Of a stretch of 36,409 nucleotides of DNA, positions 16,017 through 24,078 are shown one piece after another. Position numbers and translations under genes: made by a program. The notes under the pieces were generated by a model. The model was given only the letters and a program-made list of their open reading frames with translations, was not told the DNA's origin and made no database searches. The DNA is from an uncultured Clostridia bacterium (GTDB taxonomy: Bacteria > Bacillota > Clostridia > Oscillospirales > Ruminococcaceae), in the NCBI GenBank assembly GCA_944385905.1, contig CALWZA010000003.1, forward strand, positions 1 through 36,409, in the 5' to 3' direction. The number at the start of each line of letters is the position of its first letter. The stretch's first letter is position 1.

Positions 16017-16697
16017 TTAACGCTTAAGGTAAGCTTCAAGCCTGTAAATAGGCTGTCCGAGGTCTGAAAATCTTTTTTCGTATTCGGTAACTATGTTTCC
16101 CTCAAAACCGCTGTTGTGCAGGTCGAGGGAAACATTTTTTATTGTAAAGCCGTAGTCAGACAAGCTTTCTATTGAAAACTCAAAAAAGTGCATATTGTCT
16201 GTTTTCTGATGAATTTCTGCGCCGTCTTTGAGAAGCTGTTCATAGATTTTCAAAAAGTTTGTGTGAGTCAGTCTGTGCGGAGCATATGATTTTTTCGGAT
16301 ACGGGCAGCTGAAGTTGAGATAAAGCCGTTCGATTGATTTTTGGGGTATATATGCTGGCAGGTACTCAGCTCCCGCCCTGACAAACCTTACGTTTTTGAT
16401 ATTCTGCTCAATAGCCTTTTCGGCGGCGTCAACTATGACGTTGCTTGTTTTTTCAACCGCAAGATAGTTTGTGCCGGGGTTTCTTTTAGCAAGCTCGCAG
16501 ATAAACGTACCCTTTCCGCAGCCTATTTCAAGCTCAACGGGGTTTGCGTTCCCGAACATTTTTTCATAGTCAAACAGCTTTTTTTCCAAAACAGCGGTTT
16601 GAAAATTCCTGTCCTCGCCCTCAATAAGAATCAGTATTCCTGTCTGGGCGCAGTTTAAAAGCCTCTGGTCAAGGTTCTTTTTTCTTCTCATTCTCAT
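16017..16697 (-). CDS. trmB: tRNA (guanine-N7)-methyltransferase
   Basis: A 226-residue SAM-dependent methyltransferase that makes m7G46 in tRNA. The SAM-binding motif is EIGCGKGTFICELAKRNP at about 57-74, the next block is NYLAVEKTSNVIVDAAEKA, and the substrate loop is LNFSCPYPKKSYAPHRLTH at about 127-145. C131 and Y133 replace the Asp and Trp of the common DPWPK motif. The C-terminal TEYEKRFSDLGQPIYRLEA block is standard. It ends 2 bases from the convergent ypeB stop and follows galK by 17 bases, so it is probably the last gene of the rodA-galK-trmB operon. Two possible ATGs lie six bases apart; the first is listed. Confidence 0.9.
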   Translation of the reverse strand: MRMRRKKNLDQRLLNCAQTGILILIEGEDRNFQTAVLEKKLFDYEKMFGNANPVELEIGCGKGTFICELAKRNPGTNYLAVEKTSNVIVDAAEKAIEQNIKNVRFVRAGAEYLPAYIPQKSIERLYLNFSCPYPKKSYAPHRLTHTNFLKIYEQLLKDGAEIHQKTDNMHFFEFSIESLSDYGFTIKNVSLDLHNSGFEGNIVTEYEKRFSDLGQPIYRLEAYLKR

Positions 16698-16714
16698 ATA
16701 GACAAAACCTTCGC

Positions 16715-17962
16715 TTATCCGTCGATTTCTATTTCGGTGCCTCCGGCAGGTCTTACCATCAGCACATAACAGCTTCCCTCGCCGAAAACTCTTTCCATTT
16801 CGGATTTGAATTCTGAAAGCTTGGCTTTGGGCACAAATGCCTGAATTGTTCCCGCAAGACCGCCTCCGTGGACTCTTGAAGCTCCCTCGCCGCCGAGAAT
16901 GTTTTCGGCTATGTAAAGTCCGACCGCAAGTCCCTCCTCGGCGGTATTCAAGCCGCAGTATACGTTTTGAAGATACTTGTATGAGCTGTTTCCCGACGCT
17001 TTGATAAGCTCAAGAAAATCCGAAAACCTTCCGCTGTCAAGAGCTTCGCACTGTTTGTCAACCCTGACGTTTTCATCAAAGAAGTGAAGCGCTCTCAAAA
17101 CTGCTCTGTCGCCGCATTTTTCACGCAGAGAAACGATATTTTCAAGTACATCGGCTTTGGAAAGCTCTCTGAGACAGCTTTTGCCGAAGAAAGCCGCAAC
17201 CTGTTTCATTTCCTTCGGCATAGCGGCGTATTCCGGGGTAAGGTCGGCGTGATTTCCTTTGGTGTCTACTATGCAGAGAGCGTGGCCGCTGTGAGCGAAA
17301 TCATAGTTTACAGAGCGTATAACCGGATTTTTGGTATCTTCAAAATCAATCGTAATAAATCCGCCTACCGATGAAGCCATTTGGTCCATAAGGCCAGATG
17401 GCTTGCCAAAAAACTGATTCTCGGCAAACTGAGCTATCTGCGCTATTTTAACTGCGGAAACTTCCGAGCCGTTGTAAAGTCCGCTTAGGATTGTTCCCAC
17501 AAGCACCTCAAAAGCCGCCGACGATGAAAGTCCCGAGCCCTTTAATACTGTGGAAATAGTATAGGCTTTAAAGCCTCCGATGTTAAATCCTCCGTCCCTA
17601 AAGCCTCTGCAAACGCCTCTTATAAGAGCGGCAGAGGTGTTTTTTTCCGATTCTTCGGGCTCAAGAGATGTTATGTCAACGACATCTTCGGGAAAGCCCT
17701 CAGACTTGATTCTGACAACGCCGTCATTTGTCGGGGCAACTATTGCGATAACGTCGAGATTAACTGCCGCCGCCAAAACCTTTCCGTTGTTGTGGTCGGT
17801 GTGGTTTCCCCCGACTTCAGTGCGTCCGGGCGCAGAAAAAATTCTGACTTCGTCGTCTCCGTAAAGCTTTTTAAAAGACTCAAGAGCTTTGTCATAGCGC
17901 TCAAGCTGAGCGTTTACATTCTCCGCGCCGTAAAGTTTTTCAAGCTGCCGTGATAGATTCAT
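16715..17962 (-). CDS. galK: Galactokinase family protein (GHMP kinase)
   Basis: A 415-residue GHMP-superfamily kinase, expected to phosphorylate galactose at C1 in the Leloir pathway. Visible motifs: the sugar-binding APGRTEVGGNHTDHNNG at about 45-61, the ATP-binding KGSGLSSSAAFE, PSGLMDQMASSVGG with the catalytic Asp, and the C-terminal RVHGGGLAGTIQAF. In classic galactokinases the first motif reads GRxNLIGEHTDYN. Here Glu is replaced by Asn, a variant common in clostridial homologues, so galactose specificity is probable but not certain. No other galactose genes are nearby. AAAGGA lies 8 bases before the ATG. The gene follows the rodA-like gene by 27 bases. Confidence 0.85.
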   Translation of the reverse strand: MNLSRQLEKLYGAENVNAQLERYDKALESFKKLYGDDEVRIFSAPGRTEVGGNHTDHNNGKVLAAAVNLDVIAIVAPTNDGVVRIKSEGFPEDVVDITSLEPEESEKNTSAALIRGVCRGFRDGGFNIGGFKAYTISTVLKGSGLSSSAAFEVLVGTILSGLYNGSEVSAVKIAQIAQFAENQFFGKPSGLMDQMASSVGGFITIDFEDTKNPVIRSVNYDFAHSGHALCIVDTKGNHADLTPEYAAMPKEMKQVAAFFGKSCLRELSKADVLENIVSLREKCGDRAVLRALHFFDENVRVDKQCEALDSGRFSDFLELIKASGNSSYKYLQNVYCGLNTAEEGLAVGLYIAENILGGEGASRVHGGGLAGTIQAFVPKAKLSEFKSEMERVFGEGSCYVLMVRPAGGTEIEIDG

Positions 17963-17989
17963 GGTTAAAATCCTTTCGTGATATATTTT

Positions 17990-19141
17990 CTATTTGACAA
18001 AAATTTTATCGCTTTTTGCAGAATGAACGTACACCGAATAAACCAGTCCCACGCAAACATTCATAGACATCATTGCGGTTCCTCCCGCAGAGACGAACGG
18101 AAGAGGAATTCCGATAACCGGAGTTACTCCTATCACCATTCCGATATTGAGAACACAATGAGTGAGCAGCAGAGCGAACACACCCACGCATATGAGCTGA
18201 CCGAGCTTGTCTCTTGCGAAAATGCCGTTGTAAAGAATTTTCGCGCATATCACGCAGAGCACTCCTGCAACGGCCATACAGCCGATAAAGCCGAGAGTCT
18301 GTCCTATATATGAAAATATAAAATCGTTGTGGCAAACGGGCACATAGCAGTAATCGCCGCCTAAAAGCCCTTTTCCGTATAACTGACCTGAACCCAGTGC
18401 GATTTTTGAAAGCCTCTGCTGATATAAAATGTCCTCAGAAGCCATTGACGGATTAAGCATTGCGAGAATCCTGTTTTTGTGAGTCGGCTGAAGATAAAAA
18501 AACCACAGCAAAGCTCCGGCTACCGGAGCGGCAACCATAGCGGATACTATATATTTCCATGAAAGACCTGCGGCAAATATTATAGCGGCGAATATTACCG
18601 CAAATACAGCCGCTGTTCCGTCATCTCCCTGAAGAGCTACCGTCGCGATGGGAACGGCTGCGTGAAGGCACAAAAGAAGTATATTCAGAGGCTTGTTGAA
18701 ATTTTCGCGTGATTTGAAACAGTGATATGAAAATGACAGAATAAAAGCTATTTTTAATATTTCCGACGGCTGAATTGATATTACGCCGAGGTCAATCCAC
18801 GCCTTATCGTCAGCGCCCTGAAGACCGTTTTTGCCTAAAGGAGAAAAAGTAAGAAAAGTCAGAACAAGAGCAAACGGGGCGTATAAAAACCAGAGTTTCG
18901 CAAGCTTTTCGTAATCGAAAAAAGAAATTACAACAGCTGCGGTGACGCCTATAGCGACCGCGATAAGCTGATTTTTGTATAATGACGGCGAAGCTTTGAT
19001 GTTTGTAATGTTCTGAGTCTGTTCGTTAACCGCAAGAGACCAGAGAAGCACAACAGAAAAAAGGGAAAGTCCCGTTACAAGGACAAAAAGAAGCTTATCT
19101 GATTTTTTTATAAACCTAACAGCCTCGGAAACTGCCTTCAT
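17990..19141 (-). CDS. rodA: SEDS-family peptidoglycan polymerase, RodA-like
   Basis: A 383-residue membrane protein with about ten helices. Family hallmarks: the KAWIDLGVISIQPSEILKI block, LQGDDGTA, the long loop with QQRLSKIALGSGQLYGKGLL, and the C-terminal GVTPVIGIPLPFVSAGGT. SEDS proteins (RodA, FtsW, SpoVE) are glycosyltransferases that polymerise peptidoglycan with a partner class B PBP. The short N-terminus, GKGLLGG and VIGIPLPFVS fit RodA better than FtsW, but no MreB or PBP gene is beside it. A dedicated promoter lies at 19185-19213, and GGAGG precedes the ATG. It is the first gene of an unusual operon with galK and trmB. Confidence 0.85.
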   Translation of the reverse strand: MKAVSEAVRFIKKSDKLLFVLVTGLSLFSVVLLWSLAVNEQTQNITNIKASPSLYKNQLIAVAIGVTAAVVISFFDYEKLAKLWFLYAPFALVLTFLTFSPLGKNGLQGADDKAWIDLGVISIQPSEILKIAFILSFSYHCFKSRENFNKPLNILLLCLHAAVPIATVALQGDDGTAAVFAVIFAAIIFAAGLSWKYIVSAMVAAPVAGALLWFFYLQPTHKNRILAMLNPSMASEDILYQQRLSKIALGSGQLYGKGLLGGDYCYVPVCHNDFIFSYIGQTLGFIGCMAVAGVLCVICAKILYNGIFARDKLGQLICVGVFALLLTHCVLNIGMVIGVTPVIGIPLPFVSAGGTAMMSMNVCVGLVYSVYVHSAKSDKIFVK

Positions 19142-19184
19142 TCAAACGCCTCCGCCCGATAACCAAAATAATATTTTCTTAAAT

Positions 19185-19213
19185 AGTATATCACTTATTT
19201 CGATTATTTTCAA
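19185..19213 (-). promoter_or_regulatory. Promoter of the rodA-galK-trmB operon
   Basis: On the minus strand TTGAAA (19213-19208), 17-base spacer, TATACT (19190-19185), ending 43 bases before the rodA-like start codon. Confidence 0.7.
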
Positions 19214-19279
19214 TCGCTTTCACAAATTTGTAAGATAAACAGAAAAAAGTTCATGTTTTAAACGCTGAAAAAATAGCTC

Positions 19280-19308
19280 TTGCAATATGAACTGTATTGT
19301 GGTATACT
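19280..19308 (+). promoter_or_regulatory. Promoter of the cysE-cysS T-box leader
   Basis: TTGCAA (19280-19285), 17-base spacer, TATACT (19303-19308). The leader RNA should start near 19315, giving about 285 bases before the cysE start codon. Confidence 0.75.
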
Positions 19309-19314
19309 GCATAT

Positions 19315-19586
19315 AGTTATTATAATTCAATGATTGCAGTAAATGCGTAGAGGCAAGAGTAGCAGTTTTTTCAATGCTAAAGAGAGCGCCGAAGAGGTGA
19401 AAGCGGCGTGCGGAGTAGCTGTGAAGTGCGGCTGTCGAGCAGCGGGCGGGAACGGTTAAAGCTCAGTATCGTCCGACGTGTTCCGCGTTAAGGAAAGGCG
19501 GCAAAGTCCGCCGCAGAGTATAAATCGGAGTGGAACCGCAGTTTTGCTGCCTCCTGAGCTTTGGCTTGGGGGCAGTTATTTTTTTG
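19315..19586 (+). promoter_or_regulatory. T-box leader responding to uncharged tRNA-Cys
   Basis: Stem I carries AGAGAG (19381-19386) and a hairpin GCCG-AAGAGGTGAAAG-CGGC with the conserved GGTGAAAG-type loop. On the descending side GTGAAG-TGC-GG places the codon UGC at 19427-19429 as the cysteine specifier. A stem III hairpin (GGCGG/CCGCC) precedes the T-box GAGTGGAACCGC (19529-19540 region). The antiterminator pairs GGAG (19527-19530) with CTCC (19551-19554) and GCAG (19538-19541) with CTGC (19547-19550) around a seven-base bulge, UGGAACC. The bulge's UGGA can pair with UCCA, and tRNA-Cys has U73, so specifier and acceptor readout agree. Uncharged tRNA-Cys would allow transcription of cysE and cysS. 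Confidence 0.92.
19547..19586 (+). terminator. T-box regulated terminator
   Basis: CTGCCTCCTGAGC (19547-19559) pairs with GCTTGGGGGCAG (19564-19575) through a mostly GC stem with one bulge and two wobbles, followed by TTATTTTTTT. Its left arm contains the CTGC and CTCC segments used by the antiterminator, so the two structures exclude each other. Confidence 0.9.
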
Positions 19587-19600
19587 AAAGGAGCAAGCTT

Positions 19601-20248
19601 ATGAAAAAAGACATCATTGAAATTATTAAAGATGACATACGCTCGATAAAGGAAAGAGACCCTGCCGCGCGAAGCAGTCTTGAGATAATACTGACGTACT
19701 CTGGACTTCACGCCGTGATAATGTACAGACTTTCTCATTTTTTATATGAAAGAAAGCTGTTTTTGCTTGCGAGAATAGTTTCGCAGACCGCGAGATTTTT
19801 AACCGGAATAGAAATTCATCCCGGAGCGAAAATAGGAAAAGGACTGCTTATTGACCACGGAGCCGGTGTCGTAATCGGGGAGACGGCTGAAATAGGAGAT
19901 AACTGCCTTATATATCAGGGAGTAACTCTCGGAGGAACGGGAAAAGACCACGGAAAAAGACACCCTACATTAGGCAACAATGTTATGGTCGGAGCGGGAG
20001 CAAAAATACTCGGTCCGTTTAAGGTCGGTAACAATGCTAAAATCGCCGCTAACGCCGTGGTTTTGGAGGCAGTGCCCGACAACGCAACCGCAGTCGGAGT
20101 TCCCGCAAGAATAGTTCGCAAAAACGGAGAAAGAGTATGCGACCTCGACCAGATTCACATACCCGACCCGATATCTCAGGAGCTTTGCAAACACCTTATG
20201 AAAATGGAGAAGCTTGAGAAAAAAATCGAAGAGCTGGCTAAAAAGTAA
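19601..20248 (+). CDS. cysE: Serine O-acetyltransferase
   Basis: A 216-residue enzyme that acetylates serine with acetyl-CoA, the first step of cysteine synthesis. The N-terminal helical part is followed by left-handed beta-helix hexapeptide repeats from about residue 75: [40 protein letters not shown], then [15 protein letters not shown] and the C-terminal [20 protein letters not shown]. The catalytic His in [10 protein letters not shown] is present. The short form (about 216 residues) is typical of Firmicutes. The true ATG is at 19601 with GAAAGGAG upstream; the longer open frame from 19478 runs through the T-box terminator and is not real. It is controlled by the cysteine T-box and followed by cysS after 19 bases. 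Confidence 0.94.
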   Translation: MKKDIIEIIKDDIRSIKERDPAARSSLEIILTYSGLHAVIMYRLSHFLYERKLFLLARIVSQTARFLTGIEIHPGAKIGKGLLIDHGAGVVIGETAEIGDNCLIYQGVTLGGTGKDHGKRHPTLGNNVMVGAGAKILGPFKVGNNAKIAANAVVLEAVPDNATAVGVPARIVRKNGERVCDLDQIHIPDPISQELCKHLMKMEKLEKKIEELAKK

Positions 20249-20267
20249 CGACAAAGGAATGAATGAA

Positions 20268-21680
20268 ATGTATTTGTACAACTCGCTGTCAAGAGAAAAG
20301 GAAAAGTTTATACCAAATGTTTCGGGAAAGGTGTCAATGTACACCTGCGGGCCGACTGTTTATCATTATGCCCATATCGGAAACCTCAGAAGCTATATAA
20401 TGGAGGATATACTTGAAAAATATCTGAGATTTTCGGGGCTTGACGTTACAAGAGTCATGAATATAACCGATGTAGGGCATCTTTCAAGCGACGGAGATAC
20501 GGGCGACGATAAAATGCTCAAAGGCGCGAAGAGAGAGCATAAAACAGTTATGGAAATAGCGAAGTTTTATACCGACGCTTTTTTTGAGGACTGCAAAAAG
20601 CTTAATATCAAAACTCCCGACGTTGTTCAGCCGGCGACCGGGTGCATAGATGAGTTTATAAAGGTAATTTCCTCTCTTATTGAAAAGGGTTTTGCCTATG
20701 AGGCAGGAGGAAATATTTACTTTGACACTTCAAAGCTTGATAAATACTATGTTTTCAACGACTTTAAGGAGGAAGACTTAGCTGTAGGAGTCAGAGAAGG
20801 CGTTGAGGAGGACTCAAACAAAAAGAACAAGGCGGATTTTGTTTTGTGGTTTACAAAGTCAAAATTTGACGACCAGGAGCTTAAGTGGGACAGTCCCTGG
20901 GGCGTGGGATACCCCGGCTGGCATATCGAGTGTTCCTGCATAAGCATGAAATATCTCGGCGACCGGCTTGATATTCACTGCGGAGGAATAGACAACGCAT
21001 TTCCGCATCATACAAACGAAATCGCGCAAAGCGAAGCGTATATAGGCCATAAATGGTGCAATTACTGGTTCCATGTTCATCACCTCAATACAAACAGCGG
21101 CAAGATGAGCAAATCTAAGGGCGAGTTTTTGACAGTTTCTTTGCTTGAGCAAAAGGGGTATAATCCACTTGTTTACAGGTTTTTCTGTCTCCAGTCCCAT
21201 TACAGAAAATCGCTTGTGTTCTCTTATGAGAATCTTGACAATGCGGCGGTTGCTTATAATAAGATAGTTGCGAAGATTGCTTCATATCTCGGAGACGAGG
21301 AAACTGAAGTCGATAAAGAGGCTTACGACAAGCTTATGTCAGGATTTGTGTCGGCGCTTGACAATGACCTGAACACATCTTTGGCTATAACAGCTCTTTA
21401 CGACGTCCTGAAAGCCGATACAAGCGCTAAAACAAAGCTTGAGCTTATATCGGAGTTTGACAAGGTTCTCGGACTCGGACTTATTTCTGAAGCGCAGAAG
21501 CTTTCGGATAAAAATTCGGAGGAATATATACCGGAAGAAATAGCGCAGCTTCTTGAGCAGCGCAAGGAAGCGAGAAAAAATAAGGATTTCGCGCTTGCCG
21601 ACTCTATAAGAGACAGGATATCCGAAATGGGATATATAGTTGAGGAAACAAGGCAGGGCACAAAGGTTACAAAAAAATAA
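20268..21680 (+). CDS. cysS: Cysteinyl-tRNA synthetase
   Basis: A 470-residue class I synthetase that charges tRNA-Cys. The HIGH motif is HIGN at 36-39, zinc ligands begin with C27 in TCGPTVY and continue with the CSCISMKYLG cysteine and HHTNEIAQSE, and the KMSKS loop lies at 279-283. The full catalytic core and the C-terminal anticodon domain (EQRKEARKNKDFALADSIRD) are present. I chose the ATG at 20268: AAAGGA ends 9 bases before it, while the earlier ATG at 20259 directly abuts the ribosome binding site. It follows cysE within 20 bases, and both lie behind the tRNA-Cys T-box, so lack of charged tRNA raises its own charging enzyme. Confidence 0.95.
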   Translation: MYLYNSLSREKEKFIPNVSGKVSMYTCGPTVYHYAHIGNLRSYIMEDILEKYLRFSGLDVTRVMNITDVGHLSSDGDTGDDKMLKGAKREHKTVMEIAKFYTDAFFEDCKKLNIKTPDVVQPATGCIDEFIKVISSLIEKGFAYEAGGNIYFDTSKLDKYYVFNDFKEEDLAVGVREGVEEDSNKKNKADFVLWFTKSKFDDQELKWDSPWGVGYPGWHIECSCISMKYLGDRLDIHCGGIDNAFPHHTNEIAQSEAYIGHKWCNYWFHVHHLNTNSGKMSKSKGEFLTVSLLEQKGYNPLVYRFFCLQSHYRKSLVFSYENLDNAAVAYNKIVAKIASYLGDEETEVDKEAYDKLMSGFVSALDNDLNTSLAITALYDVLKADTSAKTKLELISEFDKVLGLGLISEAQKLSDKNSEEYIPEEIAQLLEQRKEARKNKDFALADSIRDRISEMGYIVEETRQGTKVTKK

Positions 21681-21698
21681 AGAACGTGAGGAATCATA

Positions 21699-22496
21699 AT
21701 GAAAAAAACAGATGAAAAGGGCTTGGTAAATCCAAACAAATTCAATCCTTTTAAAACTCCCGAATTCAAAAGAGGTTTGCATGTAGTTTTGCTGATTTCT
21801 TTGATAATCTTACTGTTTTATCTCGCTTTTTCATGTTCGCAAAGCGGAAAGCCGAAATTTGATTACACAGAAGTTGACCTTGTTCAGCTTCAGACTCCGG
21901 CGGATGATGCCGAAACGGTTGTGTTTGAAACTACAGAGGGAACATTTTCGGCGGTTTTGTTCAGAGACAAGGCGCCAAAATATGTCGAGTACTTTACAAA
22001 CCTTGTAAACAGCGGCTATTATAATGGGACTTATGTGTTCAATTCGGAGCCCGGAGTATATTTTTTAGGCGGCTCAAAAACTCCAGACGGTACGGTTTCG
22101 GCTGATTCGGACACGAGATTTGTCGACCCTGAAATCAGCCCCGATTTGTGGCCGATAAAAGGCGCTCTCGGCTCATATGTCACAACAAAGGGAATTTTAA
22201 ATAAAAAGAACATGGCAGGCTCGACAGTGCTATTTATGAACACAATTGAGTTTACCGATGAGTTTATAGATGCGTTTAAAGATGTTGACGGAGCAAACGA
22301 GGATGTTGTAAACGCTTTTATCGACAACGGAGGAATACCGAATTTTTCTCAGATTTACACGATTTTCGGTCAGGTCGTTCAGGGAATGGACGTTTATGAA
22401 AAAATCTGCGAAGTCGGCGCCGATGAAGAGGGAACACCCGAAAAGGAAATCAAATTTGAAAAAGTTTATATGACGACTTATGAAAATATAAAATAG
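21699..22496 (+). CDS. Membrane-anchored cyclophilin-like protein, degenerate active site
   Basis: A 265-residue protein with a charged cytoplasmic N-terminus of about 25 residues, one membrane helix at about 27-45 and an exported cyclophilin-type domain from about 70. The fold landmarks TEGTFSAVLFRDKAP, VEYFTNLVNSGYYNG and IFGQVVQGMDVYEKI are clear. The active-site block normally read FHRVIxxFMxQGGD is VFNSEPGVYFLGGS here, so the catalytic Arg and Gln are missing. It may act as a chaperone or scaffold rather than a prolyl isomerase (inference). The helix ends LAFSC, which could be a lipobox, but the long N-terminus argues against it. It follows cysS by 18 bases and probably shares its T-box control. 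Confidence 0.82.
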   Translation: MKKTDEKGLVNPNKFNPFKTPEFKRGLHVVLLISLIILLFYLAFSCSQSGKPKFDYTEVDLVQLQTPADDAETVVFETTEGTFSAVLFRDKAPKYVEYFTNLVNSGYYNGTYVFNSEPGVYFLGGSKTPDGTVSADSDTRFVDPEISPDLWPIKGALGSYVTTKGILNKKNMAGSTVLFMNTIEFTDEFIDAFKDVDGANEDVVNAFIDNGGIPNFSQIYTIFGQVVQGMDVYEKICEVGADEEGTPEKEIKFEKVYMTTYENIK

Positions 22497-22503
22497 CGAT
22501 AAA

Positions 22504-22535
22504 ACGGCGTGAAAAAATCATGCCGTCTTTTTTTT
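22504..22535 (+). terminator. Terminator of the cysE-cysS operon
   Basis: ACGGCGTGA (22504-22512) pairs with TCATGCCGT (22518-22526) with one wobble; C and eight Ts follow (22528-22535). It ends the transcript 8 bases after the cyclophilin-like gene's stop. Confidence 0.88.
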
Positions 22536-22568
22536 ATTCCGCATAGCCGATATAAAATTTCACATAAT

Positions 22569-22596
22569 ATCCGTAAAGAGCGATGCTTGCTCGGAT
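22569..22596 (+). promoter_or_regulatory. Interrupted hairpin in the leader of the sugar transport operon
   Basis: ATCCG (22569-22573) pairs with CGGAT (22592-22596), and GAGC/GCTC pair inside around a seven-base loop. It ends 24 bases before the start codon and just before the GGAGG ribosome binding site. It may be an operator or a leader stem. No clear -35/-10 pair was found in 22536-22619. Confidence 0.35.
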
Positions 22597-22619
22597 AAAG
22601 AAATTCGGAGGCTTTTAAA

Positions 22620-23963
22620 ATGCGGATTATAAACAAAAAACGGATATTTATGTCGGCGGCGGCAATTGTCTGCGCTATGACAATTTTCACAGGGTGCGGA
22701 GAATCAGACAGGGTTACGGTGCGGTATCTTAACTTTAAGCCTGAAAGTGCTGAAATATATAAGGAGCTTGCCAAAAGCTATGAGGAAGAAACAGGGGTAA
22801 GAGTCATAGTGGAAACCGCCGCAAACAATCAGTATGAATCAACCCTTGCGGCGAAAATGGCGACAGACGAAGCGCCCACTCTTTTTCAGATAAACGGTCC
22901 GAGAGGCTACGCAAACTGGAAAGATTACTGTGCAGATCTTTCGGATACAAAGCTGTACAAAAGCCTTACTGATAAATCTCTTGCCGTTGAATCTGATGGA
23001 AAGGTATGCGGAATACCGTATGTAGTCGAGGGATATGGAATTATATACAATAAAGCGCTGACAGACAAGTATTTTTCTCTGCCCTCAAAAGCGACCGACT
23101 TCACATCGATGGATGAAATCGACAGCTATGAAAAACTGAAAGCTCTTGTGGAGGATATGCAGAAAAACGCTTCGGAGCTTGGAATCGACGGAGTTTTCGC
23201 GTCAACTTCGCTTAAAGCGGGGGAGGACTGGAGATGGCAGACTCATCTTGCTAATATACCGATATACTATGAGTTTGAAAACAACGGCACAGACCTGTCC
23301 TCAGATGAGACAAAAAGAATATCCTTTGAATATTCAGAAGAGTTTTTTAATATTTTCGACCTGTATTTAAATAATTCAACTGTTGACAGAAAAACCGTCG
23401 GCACAAAAACAGTAACCGATTCAATGGCCGAATTCGCGCTTGAAAAATGCGTTATGGTTCAGAACGGCAACTGGGCGTGGGGACAGATATCGGGAGTTGA
23501 CGGAAATAAGGTCAAGGCGGAAAACGTCAAATACCTGCCGATTTATATGGGTATCGACGGAGAAGAGACTCAGGGATTGTGCGTCGGAACGGAAAATTTT
23601 TACGCAATCAATTCGCAGGCTTCAGCGGAGGAGCAGCAAGCGGCGGCTGATTTTATATACTGGCTTTATTCAAGCGATAAGGGAAAAGACTATGTCATAA
23701 ACAAGCTCGGCTTTATAGCTCCGTTTGACACATTCGGAGAAAACGAGGTTCCCGATGACCCGCTTGCGAAAGAGGTTATGAGATGGATGAACAGTAAAAA
23801 CGCAAGCTCAATACCATGGAATTTTACTGTGTTCCCGTCTGCCGCTTTTAAAGAAAGCTTTGGAGCCTCCTTGCTTAAATATGCTCAGGGAACAAAAAGC
23901 CGTGATGAGGTTAAAGCCGATTTTGTTAGCGGCTGGGAAAAAGAAAGCGCGGCGCTTGAATAA
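22620..23963 (+). CDS. Extracellular sugar-binding lipoprotein of an ABC importer
   Basis: A 447-residue type 1 solute-binding protein. The signal peptide ends in FTGC with the lipidated Cys at 26. The mature protein shows family landmarks: YKELAKSYEEETGVRVIVET near the start, LFQINGPRGYANW, VCGIPYVVEGYGIIYNKALT, and a C-terminal ADFIYWLYSSDKG. It should capture an oligosaccharide, most likely maltodextrin given the MalQ and GlgP genes downstream, and pass it to the two permeases. It is separated from the first permease by 115 bases containing a CGCCG/CGGCG hairpin (23995-24022), a layout that often keeps the binding-protein message more abundant. GGAGG lies 7 bases before the ATG. Confidence 0.9.
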   Translation: MRIINKKRIFMSAAAIVCAMTIFTGCGESDRVTVRYLNFKPESAEIYKELAKSYEEETGVRVIVETAANNQYESTLAAKMATDEAPTLFQINGPRGYANWKDYCADLSDTKLYKSLTDKSLAVESDGKVCGIPYVVEGYGIIYNKALTDKYFSLPSKATDFTSMDEIDSYEKLKALVEDMQKNASELGIDGVFASTSLKAGEDWRWQTHLANIPIYYEFENNGTDLSSDETKRISFEYSEEFFNIFDLYLNNSTVDRKTVGTKTVTDSMAEFALEKCVMVQNGNWAWGQISGVDGNKVKAENVKYLPIYMGIDGEETQGLCVGTENFYAINSQASAEEQQAAADFIYWLYSSDKGKDYVINKLGFIAPFDTFGENEVPDDPLAKEVMRWMNSKNASSIPWNFTVFPSAAFKESFGASLLKYAQGTKSRDEVKADFVSGWEKESAALE

Positions 23964-24078
23964 TGTTTGCAGGCTCAGAAAAAATACGCTTAAACGCCGT
24001 CAGCGGAAATGTGAAACCGGCGGAATTTCGGGCAGCGAAAGAGTGACTAAATAATAAACGAAAGGAAAAGACGGAAAA

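Noticed and set aside
19478-19600. Upstream extension of the cysE reading frame
   Set aside because: It translates the T-box antiterminator and terminator. The ATG at 19601 has GAAAGGAG and the family N-terminus.
21699-21840. Lipobox (LAFSC) in the cyclophilin-like protein
   Set aside because: The position -3 residue and the charged cytoplasmic N-terminus of about 25 residues are unlike lipoprotein signals; a plain membrane anchor is simpler.
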